Shown piece after piece: positions 54,144 through 64,000 of a stretch of DNA of 64,000 bases. Source of the DNA: Cryoendolithus antarcticus (Eukaryota; Ascomycota; Dothideomycetes; Cladosporiales; Cladosporiaceae). The stretch lies in the NCBI GenBank assembly GCA_002077065.1, contig NAJO01000003.1, positions 744,001-808,000 of the forward strand. Reading direction: 5' to 3'. Positions within the stretch are counted from its first letter, which is position 1, and every line of letters begins with the position of its first letter. The notes beneath the pieces were generated by a model. That model was not told the DNA's origin. It worked only from the letters and a program-made list of their open reading frames with translations, and ran no database searches. The position numbers and the translations under genes were made by a program.

Positions 54144-55942
54144 ATGACTCGACGAAAGCGACCCCCTCGCGAGAAGAAGGCTAGCAACCTTGCCTCGCTC
54201 CCACCCGAACTTCTCGATGCGATAACCTCATACCTTCCTCCCTCCGCACTCTACAATGTCTCTCTCGCCTCTAAAGCGCTCGCCACCTACATCAGCACCT
54301 ACGCTTGGAAGGCTCTCGCACAGTCTCGATTCCCTTCTACTTGTCCCTCGACTTCGACCTCTTGGCCAGGCACTGCGAGGACCCTCTGCACGCTATCTCA
54401 GGCCTGGGATCGAAGGGCGATAGTAGCAAGAGTCATAGAGCCGAAAGAAGGTGGTATACTGGTGTGGCCAGCAGGGAAGAGGGAAGAGAAGTGGCGGAAG
54501 CCGAGAGGGCAGACTATTGGGTTCACACCGGTGATCGATGTGAAGGAAGTTGAGAGGCAAGGAGGGACACGGGAAGAGACTCTAGTATGGAGTGCGGGCG
54601 CGCAGGTCGTTGTTAGGAAGAGGGTGCGGAAGGAAGATGAAGGGAGAGGAAGAGCAGAGAAAGTGGCATGGGAGTGCTATGCGCCTGCTGGAGCGAGCGA
54701 GGGAAGGGACGATGTTACGGCGCTGCATCTACTTGACAGTCAGGGAGGGCAGGACTCGAGAGTAAGATGCATCGTAGGGACAGCAGCAGGGAAGCTAGAG
54801 GAGGTGAATTTGCCTGGGAAGGTTGGGGCAACAGTTGAGAAAAGGAGTTTCGTTACGGACGGTACGATCACGTCTCATGCGTGACTCCATGCTCCGAAAG
54901 GCTGATGCAATCCCTGACAGGCGAATCTGTCCGTTCATCTAGCCTTCTCCAGTCTACCACAGGCAGCAGCCTACTCGCTGCACAACTTGGCGACACAAGT
55001 ATCAGATTATATGCCTTCGGCGACTCGCAAGCCACCATTACCGCGAATAGCAAAATCGACATCAATGCCGGTCACACAGCATCAGCGAAGCAACAGCCTC
55101 GAGCATGGTCAGTCAGACTTCTCTCCGATACCCACCTGGCCGCCGGAACAGGGCCAAGTACCCATCCGATCAGCGTATATGAGCTGCTCCCAACCGGCGT
55201 CTCTACCACATACGTTCGACACTTCACGGTGGTGGACACATTCGAACGACTCGCTTCGCCACCCGCCCCATTGCAAACTTTAAACTCGGTCTACCCTATC
55301 ATCCCACTTCCCGCTAGCACAACCGCGAGCCATCCATCCCTCTTCCTCTCCGGCGCCTATGACGGCTGGGTCCGCATGCATGACCTCCGCTCCAGTCACG
55401 ACGTAGTACGATCCTACATCGACCCTACAGACGACAGCGGCATCTACTCCCTCCTGGCTCGCGGTCAAGAGAGTGTCATCGTAGGCGCAAACTCTCAATC
55501 CCGACTCAAGATCTTTGATCTCCGCATGGGAATGAAAGGCTACCACTATCTAGACGGTCAACTCGAAGAGCAGTCGACGGAAATCACGAGAGATCACGCC
55601 CTCTTCCTCCGCGTCCTGGACCACAGAAAGGATTCAGCAGTGTACAACCTCGCCTCCGCATCGCCGAGCTGTCCGCGTGTATATGCAGGTATCTCGGCGC
55701 GGGTTCTCGAGCTTGCGATTACGGAGGCGTGGCATCCGAAGCCAGATCCGGTTCACTTTGAGAAGTTCCGCGGAGGGAGAACGTGGAATGGGTGGAGAGC
55801 TGGGGAGGTTCTGGAGTTGGCTGGGTATGAGATTGAGAGTCAGGCGAGGCAGAGGCTGATGGTGCAGAGTGGGTTGCATGGAAGACATGCGTCGGCGGGG
55901 ATGAGTATTGGGGGGTTGGACGAGAGATGGTGGGTGAAATGA
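54144..55942 (+). CDS. F-box protein with WD40-like region (2 exons)
   Basis: Join 54144..54861 and 54921..55942 (59-bp intron, GTACGA/GACAG), 579 aa. A nearby GTGACT donor does not give a matching phase. A basic N-terminus (MTRRKRPPREKKAS) precedes the F-box (LASLPPELLDAITSYLPP... LYNVSLASKALATY, about residues 18-55). The remainder contains diverged beta-propeller strands, for example SLFLSGAYDGWVRMHDLRSS. The architecture is FBXW4-like. It should bind SKP1 in an SCF ligase; the substrate is unknown. It is unrelated in sequence to the F-box-like pair at 1.2-4.1 kb. Confidence 0.82.
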
Positions 55943-56105
55943 TCTCTACACGTGATGCAGATTTAATCTCGTGTGGTGATGTGGCTAGAGGTTACATATA
56001 CAGGTATTCATACACATCGACAAGCTAGGCTCGAGAGCGAACGCCCTCATTAGACTGCACAGTGGCCATTCTCACAGCTAGACCCATCTGATCGCACCAG
56101 TTCCT

Positions 56106-59100
56106 TCAGCCGATGTAGTTGAAGTTTTCCATGCCGATATTTTCCTCGAACCACTTCAGCAGCTCGTCGGAGCCTGCTGCTGCGCTCTCATCGTGACTGA
56201 CGGCGGTCATCCCCTGCGTCGGGTCCGGGAAGTTGTCAGGCAGAGGGAAGGATTCTTGCTTAACCAGCATAGCTTCCCCGTCAGTTTTCTTTGGCACGGC
56301 AGCGCTGTCTAGCCTTGCTTTCTTGGCTTCGTACGCTACGACATTGCCGTCAAAGGCTGGAACGCGTTTGACACCTGGTGTGGGTCTAACGCCTAGATCA
56401 TGGGCTGCCGAGTCGCTGGATGCTCCTTGGAAGGGCTGATGGATGACCGATCTGGACTCGAGGTATCGTGCCAGTGGCTGCGTCACCTGTGACATGTGGA
56501 ATGCGGGCGACTCATTGACAGGCCAGTCAGGGTCGAAATCGAAGTCATCAGCCTCGATGCGAGGATAATGATCAGCACCTGCATTGCCCCTGGAGAGGTC
56601 CTCCGCAGGCCCCGCAGGAGTTTCTGTGCCCCAGCCAAAGTCAAGCATTTCGTCGTCTTCGTCATCGGGAAGCTCGGGGATATGAGGTGCAGGGTCTGGT
56701 ACGCCCAGCGCGCCATTGACGAACGTGCCGGGACTCGGCAAATCATCTGTGCCGCCATAGTCGCTGGACACGGCTCTGTTGTCTACCTCACGGGCTGCTT
56801 TTGTGAAGCTCAAACGGCTCTGTCCACTCATTGGCTTAGCAGATCTCGAGCTTGAAGTGCCTTTGCCCATACCTAGCAGAGGCACGGTACGTGTCTGAGT
56901 TTTCACGCTCTCTGCAAGACGATTGAGCCTGGCGACTTCGGGACCTTTCGCCTTCTTCTGGGGGAGCGATGCCGCCGCCGTAGGCTTGCTGACAGTCATA
57001 TCTAGCGGCCTTTGTCCATCCTCTGACTCCAGCTCCACCCGTTGCTTGCTGACCTTGGCTTTCGGCGGCTTTGGCTTTTTATCGAGGCCTTCTCGACAAC
57101 AGAGGTGTTTGCATGCGGTCTTGTCTTTGCACGCGTGACCACATGCCCACTTACCGTTCTCCAATTGCTGTGGCGCCCATTGACGGGCAGCGGATGCAAC
57201 ATTACTGGTCTTACGCTGGGACTTGGCTGGGCCTTTCGCTGACTTACTCGGCACCGCTGTGTCATCGTAATCGTCGATGTTGGCGTAGTCGGCAACCTCA
57301 GCCAGGACGAGATCCGCATCTTCAAGGTCAGCGTCCCCGAACTCGTCGATGTCTCGGTTGTCGGATTGACGCCGTGGAGCCTCAGCCCGACGTTTGGCAA
57401 TATTCGGAGCGTGCGTCACCAATGCTCGCTGTGTATTCATCTCCTCTGCAGTCTTTGGTGGCGGGAAGGCATGACTCGGGATCTCGGGTCTCAAGTCCGC
57501 CTGCCGCGATGTGCCAGCGAGCCCATCGCACGACACATATGCCCTGATATGCTGATTGGGGCTCGTCAGATTAGCTGCGAAGAGCACTTCCTGACCCTTG
57601 TCAAGCTTCTTCGCACTGATGCGTGCGAAGTGTACCAGGTGACCGTCAGATAGCTCGGCCAACAAGCAGACGTAGACTTGCTTTCGCTGAAACATCTCTG
57701 GTGTTTTTTCGTTGAGGAAAGCCATCTCTGCGCGCACTTGGACGGTGACATGCTCTCCTTTCTTGATGATGGGTTCGCCGATAGCCTTCATTGAGACTCG
57801 AAGCTTTGGAAAGCCTCGAGCTTTCTCCTGCAATTGAGCTCCGAACGGCGGGTTGCGACTCAGGACTACCTCTAGTCGATGCTGCTCAGCGTTCTCAATG
57901 TCATCAATGCTCTTCAGCCCAGCAGCTGCAAGCTTGCGGACATACACTAGGCCGACACTGTCAAGCTGTTTCATATGGAGCGGAGAGTCATCCCAGACCT
58001 GCGCGCCGAGACTGCGAGCGAGAGCGAGAGCATTGCGTGCCGTCACTGCATCTTGCAGTTGTAGCTGACAGTCGATGACACATCTCACAAGTCGCTGGAC
58101 ATTCAAGAAAATGATGCTCTTCGAAGTTTGGAGCTCTGCTCGCTGTTTTGGATCTTCGGTAGGCAAGTCGACTGCACCGAGCACTGATTGTATGACCAGC
58201 GACACCTTGTGTGCTGATGCATCGAGGTTGACGGGAATGGGGAACTTGATAGATGCGTTCTTGTTCAAATCCTTGTAGGTCGTCTTCTCGCCAGCCCTGA
58301 ACCGCACTTCCTTGAACTCACCCGCTTGTGCAAGAGCCGAGAGGATCTCGGACACTTTCGCCTTCCTTGGGAGCTCGAGTAGAAGCTTCATGGTCTCGAA
58401 CTGCACGTAGTAACGAGCCATTGCGTCCCCAAACTCGGTGCAGTGCAGCTTAGGTGTTGCGTTGACGAGATCGTGTCCTTCTAGCAAGGTGATGGCTTTC
58501 GTACAGATATCTTCGAGTCGTTGATCAAGATTTCGGCCAGATGAGTCGCCATCAATCCTGTAGTGCTCAGGATTGTCCTTGAGACGCACGTATAGAAACG
58601 TCCCAGACAGCCACTTCCTGGCAGTAGCAGCATTTGTGATGGTCCCGAGCCCGATCTCGGCGTTGAGGTGATCTATGAGGTTCAAGTGCAGACAGCTTTC
58701 GAGAATTTCCTGGCCTGTCACCATCTTCTCGTAGTGCTGTACGCGACGCAGACGCGTCATAATGACTGCGACTGCGTTGTCATCGAATTGCGGACGGCCA
58801 GCGCGACCAAGCATCTGCATTGTCTCGAGATCGGAATACTCCTTACACCCACCGGATCCGCTGCTTTGATAGGTCACAGTATTCTTGATGATCACCATAT
58901 GGCAAGGCAGATTGACGCCGACAGCCAGCGTGGAAGTGCAGCAGATAACGTTGATCTCTCCTTCGAGATAGCCTCTCTCGACCGCCGTGCGGTCAGCGAT
59001 GGAGAGACCCGCGTGATGGAATGAAACGCCCGAAGATATAGTGCCTGTACGATGTCAACATCACCAATACCCGGGCAGGGTCACAACGTACCTCGTAGAT

Positions 59101-60810
59101 CTTTGTCTTCAATTACGAGGGGGCTCCTGGGTGCCTCCCAGTAGCGTTCACGTGGCCCTTTGCCATCCCACCAATGTGCCAGAAGCTTTGCCGTGTCAAC
59201 GCAAGACGCTCGAGTGAAACAGAAGACCATGATCGGCTTTCTCTGAGACCATTTGCCGATAACTTCCGGCAACTTTGCGTTCAGCACCTTGTCAAACACA
59301 AAATCATTGCCAGTTCCAGCGTAACCACAAACATGTCTGGCAAGGCGTACAGGCCGGAATTCTTCGCCGAATCGCTCGCGAGGCGCTGGCATATGCGGCG
59401 TCATAGGGTCCTTGCCGAGCCAAGTGGCGATATCTTGGGAATTTGGCACGGTGGCACTCAGGGCGATGAAGCGGATATCTGAGCCCACTGACTTCATGCG
59501 AGAGACGATCGCCTCGAGAGTCGCACCTCGATCTTCCTTCAAGATATGCACCTCATCAATCAGAAAGAGCTTGACCATCTGTATCAGTTTCTGATGATCT
59601 TTCCACTTGCGAGTCATACTATCCCACTTTTCCGGAGTTGTGATGATGATACTTGCGTACTGCACATTCTTGAGCTGTGCGACATCGGTGTCGCCCGTCA
59701 ACTCAGCGACTTGAAGATCGAATGGCCCAAATTTGGCCTGCCAATCGCGCTGACGCTCAGCGCACAGTGATTTGGTGGGCGCCTGATAGACGATCTTGTA
59801 AAACCCGTTCGCAAATCCATTCATCAAGCGACATATGGCGAGCTCAAGAATTGCCGTCTTTCCGCTGCCGGTAGGTGATGACAGCACGAAGTTGTCGTTC
59901 GATCGATACACGACTTCGAAGCACTTCGACTGTACGGCGTTGAAGAGGGGAAATGGGAAGATGGTTCGGATGCGGTCGGGCAGACCGCTTGTAGGTACAA
60001 ACGTAATGCCTTGGACTACTGGCAGGCTGCTGCTGGCTCGTCGCTTCCCAGAGGATGGTCGCGGGACTGCAGATCTAGGCTGAGAGATAGGTCGTTCGGC
60101 AAGCACGTATGCATTGGGTTCCCTGGGTCCTGCCAGTCTGTGCTGCAGCGTTCGATCCGGTGCTAATTGCGGGACTGGAACCACCCTTTCATTGCTCCGG
60201 GTACCTTGCGTGCTTGCAAATATATGAGTCGGCGCTTTTACTGGTGGACGACGTTGACTCGCGCTGAATGCTGGACTCGATGGGTGTGGCTGATGGAGTG
60301 TAGGCGAGCTAGAGACATCGCCCTCACCGCCTTCATATGCGAATTGAGCTGTTGCAACGTCAACCGAGGGGAACTCGTAGGAGGAGCAAGATCACGCTGG
60401 ACATACATAGATCAAGCCGTCGGAGTTGAGATTGATCACCCGGCTGAATTGGTCCATTCCAATGAGTCTGCACGAGCGACGTGGGAGCACGTAAGCGACT
60501 GAGAACCCCCTCGTTCAAGCCCTGGTCACTCCGTCGAGTGACATTGTCTTGTGATCCTAACTTAGATTAGTCTTTACATCCTATGTGATTTAGCTCAATG
60601 GAACTTACGATGATGAGATTCAAGGTCTACGTTCTCGTCGCCATACTCGTATCCGTCCTTCCTAATGGTGTACGCTAACGTAGATGTATGACCGTAGTCT
60701 TGAGGGTCGCCACCGGAAATATTTCCGTATTGCATTGACTGTCGAGTCTGTCCGACATTGCGCGTACCGCGCTGTAGGCGATCAAGCTGATCAAAGATCC
60801 TCTGGTCCAT
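56106..60810 (-). CDS. MER3: Meiotic DNA helicase MER3/HFM1 homologue (4 exons)
   Basis: Complement of join(56106..59044, 59092..60348, 60407..60556, 60609..60810), 1515 aa; introns are 47, 58 and 52 bp. The frame is open and in phase across all four exons. ATP-binding SSPTGSGKTA lies near residue 274 and the box II DEVH (FLIDEVHILKEDRG) near 376. Motifs SATVPN, FHHAGLS and GRAGRP follow. A Sec63-like region runs from about residue 680 to 1050, and a cysteine/histidine cluster (WACGHACKDKTACKHLCC) lies near 1170. The N-terminal 240 residues and C-terminal tail are disordered. MER3/HFM1 stabilises recombination intermediates and promotes crossovers in meiosis I. Its presence suggests a retained meiotic toolkit. 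Confidence 0.9.
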
Positions 60811-61129
60811 ATCGCCTTTCTCGACAGATACCTGCCTTGGTTGTGCTTTGGTGAGGCTGCCCGTGGACCATACCTTCGTGGACGACTGGCATGAGGGGTA
60901 GCACGGTTGGATGGACGAGACGAGGTGAGGTCAATTTAGACTTCAAGCTCCGTGAAGCAGGCACGACATGTCTGCAACTTCCAGTCTCCACGTCACGCTC
61001 GAAGCAGCATTACTGGCCTCGGGACAGACTCTGCCCCTAATAAACAGATCAATCGCGCGATATCCGTGATCTATGAGTGACTTGAGTCCGGAGTCAGAGA
61101 ACAGCACATGCAATTGCCGTGTATGTACT
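60811..61129. other. Gap between tandem minus-strand genes
   Basis: A 319-bp gap upstream of the helicase ATG; no gene seen. Confidence 0.5.
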
Positions 61130-62599
61130 CTACTTTGGACGTATGGTGCTCAGATTCTTGATGTACAGTGGTCGTCGCTCGATTGCGGGCGTTGCAGGTC
61201 TGCTCGTCGATGTAGCGCCGCTGTACATTGGCGATTGTGCCGGTGTCGGGCCAGGCTCCAGATCAAAGTACGAAGACCCGCTCTTCTCGTACTGCGAGAC
61301 ACTAATAGGCGGTGGTCTGGACCTGCTAGTTGATGCAGTTGCCGGTACCACGTGGGAGTACATGGCTCCGAGAGTCATCACCGTCCCAAAAAGATACTGC
61401 AAAAGATCAGTGTCTGTTGATACAGGAGTCAACGACAAAGTGGATCACTCACTGCCGCGGACACTTCAGCATCAAAACACACCACACTAGCAACGAATCC
61501 CATCAATACTGCGAGACCAGTCGCCCAGTGGCGAGCTCTGACATCTGCATATGTCATCACGGCTCCGGTGGTGATGCCCGATGTGGCTGACAGCAGTACA
61601 AGTAGCCATACGACCCAATCGTAGCCCGCAAGCAGGTCCGCTCCTGCTGCACTCCCGCCGTCCTTTACGATCAGACTAAGCATGCCTGCTGGTGACAAGG
61701 AATACACAGCAAGCTGTACATTCCGAACCCACAGCGATGTGCCTTTCACACCACTCTTCGTCTGCTCTGTCAGGATATCCACGTACACCCCAGCCAGGGT
61801 AGACATCACGCAAGTAAATGCGAGAGCCATCAGTCCGACTTGCGCTACAGCTTCAGGATGCTGGGCACGATAGTCCTCGTCGATGCCAGCGTATGTCGCC
61901 GAACGCTTTGTCAATTGGCGAGCGAGTTTGCTAGCGAGCATCTTGGAATCCCAGGGACTTCGTGGTGAGTGAGAGGCCGTACCACCTCGCAAATCACTGA
62001 TCCTCATGACACGATGATCCGCGGATAGCAGTGGCAGGAGTACCATCGTGCTGCCTAGACATAGCACAGCGATTGACAGCCCTTGTCGCATGTCCAGCTT
62101 ACGATCAAGGAACAGCCACCCCAATCCAGTAAGCAACGCAATTTTGAGCTGACTTGCTGACAGGAATGTGGGTACATCGATGTTCTCAACAGCAGTAAAG
62201 GTCAAGATGTTCTGTAAGCAGTATAACGATGCTGGAACTGCTATCCTCCAGCTGCCCTGCACGAATACTGCTCTTGCCATCTCAATGAAGATGCCCACTA
62301 CAGTGATCCCCTCTTCGCGTCTTGTCTTTGGATGAGTAATCAATTCGAAGAGAGCCATGGTGAGGGAGATGGCGAGCTTGAGGGCTTCACTAAGGAAGAT
62401 GACGGTCGCAATATTGTAGCGCGCGCCATTGATGATTGGCCGAGTTCGGCTATACCATATGAGCAGAACGAGGGCGGAGGATTGCAGGGCGTACTGTGCA
62501 GCGCTGTCAGTACTTGGAGTGCGTGTTTTATTAGCAGACTTCTCTTACAGCTGCAAGCAGACCGTTCCGATAGCCAGCACTCATGCCCCGGCGAGACAT
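61130..62599 (-). CDS. Nucleotide-sugar transporter, UDP-galactose/CMP-sialic acid family (3 exons)
   Basis: Complement of join(61130..61396, 61453..62493, 62549..62599), 452 aa; introns are 56 and 55 bp, both phase 0. The N-terminus MSRRGMSAGYRNGLLAAYAL runs into a membrane segment (QSSALVLLIWYSR). FLSEALKLAISL, then VPASLYCLQNILTF and FLSASQLKIALLTGL, are signature segments of PF04142 (SLC35A-type) Golgi antiporters. About ten membrane helices are expected. The loop between helices 5 and 6 is longer than in metazoan members, and the C-terminal tail is Ser/Pro-rich. Specificity (UDP-Gal or UDP-GlcNAc) cannot be read from sequence. Confidence 0.9.
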
Positions 62600-63666
62600 C
62601 TCGATCGTATTACTACACTCTGTTAAGCGCGGCCCTGCGCATGAAGCTCCCGAATGGTTGCCTGGAGAATTAGGGGTTCGAAACGGAATACCTTCAAGGG
62701 AAAGACAGAGTAATGGAACGGGCGGAAGGACCTATGTATGTTGGGCACAGCTTGAAGTGAGGTGACACAGCTGATGGAGAGTGAGCGAGCGGTAAAGAGT
62801 TGCCTGCTCCTGCATGGCCCACTATGAAAGGCTGCCTTGGTGCAAAAGGCTGTTGAGCACATGATAGGATGAAGTCGCGTGTCCGCGGTGCTGCGGTGTG
62901 ATCCTTGGGGCACTCTTTACAAGAGGTTATGAGCCCCCCACCCTGCAGATGGCTCGGCCAGAGAGGCGATGATGAGAACGATGGATCGGGAGCAGCAATC
63001 CCGCCAAGCTGCTCGCAAGTCGATAACTACGACATTATTCACTCGTGACTGGCAGCAGAGTATATAAGCGGCTAATTGATCGACATAGAGCACTTGTACA
63101 CTATGTACTGGAGCAGAGCAGTGGCCTCGATACCTATCGATGAGAACCCTCCGTAGCACATCTTGGTACGACCAAGACTGTTGCCGAGCGGTTCCGCAGA
63201 TGACAGATACGATCAGGTACGATCTGACTTCAGCTCATTTCGTCCGGCAGCTCAATCTTCCCTAATATCTTCAGCCCTTTCGCGTCCAATATCACAGTGA
63301 TTTCTACGGCGTGTATCTGGTGAGGTTACGCCGCCAAAAGCATAGTGATGGCAACGCATTGTGCAGGCAGGCCCAAGTATGCGGTCATCGTGACTGCCAG
63401 GAATTCCACTTCGTCCTCTTCAGTGCTTCGTCGGCTCCTCGCAAACTGTCCGGTTGACTTGGCATAGCCTCACCGCATACAACCTCCTAAAAATCCCTAG
63501 AATCACCGTGTCAACATCCTGACGACCCGAATCTCGTCCCTGATCGAAGGATTGGCCCTACGCTGCCCACCGAAGAAGTAGTTAACGTTTGCTGCGGGAT
63601 TCAGACAACACGATTCCTTTGCATCTTGCATCGCAGATTAGACAACATCAAGCACCTCTCGCCGAG
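62600..63666. other. Divergent intergenic region with a TATA-like box
   Basis: A 1.07-kb gap. TATATAAG occurs at 63061 on the plus strand. It is a possible core promoter for the gene beginning near 63667, which would then have a long 5' leader. No other feature. Confidence 0.45.
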
Positions 63667-63930
63667 ATGGCTTCGGTGCAGACAGCTTCTTCAGGGACAC
63701 ACTCAGATGGCCACTCGCAGCCACCGCGAGACCGGCGATTTTCCACTGCCAAACCCATTACAGCAAACGGTAAGTCGAACACGACGCACAATCTGGTTTC
63801 CCAAACGTATGACTGGACTTGGTGGCCGTCATTGCTTCTCACAGGGGCTGGCGTTGGCAATATTGTGATTAGCAAACCTAGAGACGGCTGGCGGGCAGTG
63901 GGATTGCAAGCACATACATGTACTTACTGA
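63667..63930 (+). CDS. 5' part of an unidentified multi-exon gene (truncated by window)
   Basis: ATG 63667 opens MASVQTASSGTHSDGHSQPP, a Ser/Pro/Arg-rich disordered start, up to a GTAAGT donor at 63770. A probable acceptor (CTCACAG, 63844-63845) would lead into an in-phase frame beginning GAGVGNIVISKPRD, which stops at 63930 unless spliced further at a later donor. The rest lies outside the window. I do not recognise it. Confidence 0.35.
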   Translation: MASVQTASSGTHSDGHSQPPRDRRFSTAKPITANGKSNTTHNLVSQTYDWTWWPSLLLTGAGVGNIVISKPRDGWRAVGLQAHTCTY

Positions 63931-64000
63931 GATTGCATGTCTCCGCCCTGCAGGACCTTCAGCCTCCTTGCTTGATACGTATGCCCAGAGCATTAGATAG

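Noticed and set aside
1..64000. CRISPR array, insertion sequence, operon or bacterial/viral island
   Set aside because: Spliced eukaryotic genes throughout; no direct-repeat array with spacers, transposase, integrase or long terminal repeats seen.

Overview
The window is ordinary nuclear chromosome from a filamentous ascomycete. Nearly every multi-exon gene has short introns (47-72 bp) with GT donors, CTRAY-like branch sites and AG acceptors. Genes are dense, lie on both strands, have individual promoters and show no operon-like spacing. The families are typical of Pezizomycotina: PigL_N/WD40 proteins, DUF1772, a wax-synthase-like MBOAT, a Zn(II)2Cys6 factor and a large-insert DUF1989 protein. 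Product resemblance suggests Dothideomycetes, perhaps Capnodiales or Mycosphaerellales. That placement is an inference, not a measurement.

Layout. 0-6 kb: a thioredoxin, two adjacent F-box-like paralogues (one apparently frameshifted) and a DUF1295 membrane reductase. 6.3-9.2 kb: an intron-containing tRNA-Ser(GCT), a nearby copy of its 3' end, and a proline-rich disordered protein. 9.5-17.2 kb: small metabolic genes, namely an SDR, a DUF1772 protein, an EEF1AKMT4-like methyltransferase, CutC, an RraA-like protein and peroxisomal 3-ketoacyl-CoA thiolase. 17.5-24.8 kb: a PigL_N-TPR-like-WD40 protein divergent from a vacuolar amino-acid transporter, then fructose-1,6-bisphosphatase with recognisable gluconeogenic promoter motifs. 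24.8-27.3 kb: 2.5 kb with no convincing gene. 27.3-36.7 kb: centrin, epsin, an MFS transporter, a METTL21-type methyltransferase and a cyclase-family enzyme. 37.3-46.7 kb: DUF1989 protein, wax-synthase-like acyltransferase, zinc-cluster factor and HAD hydrolase. 47-64 kb: the second PigL_N-TPR-like-WD40 paralogue divergent from V-ATPase subunit a, an F-box/WD protein, the meiotic helicase MER3/HFM1, a nucleotide-sugar transporter, and the 5' end of a gene leaving the window.

Common threads. Thiolase and FBPase belong to growth on fatty acids and other gluconeogenic carbon. Epsin, V-ATPase subunit a and the AVT-type transporter serve endosome and vacuole. The least conventional content is the pair of NLR-like proteins that keep an N-terminal effector-type domain, a TPR-like block and a seven-blade WD40 array but have no NTPase, and a DUF1989 enzyme split by an insertion of about 200 residues. 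Exon boundaries were placed by hand from splice motifs and reading-frame continuity. Boundaries stated as alternatives are uncertain.
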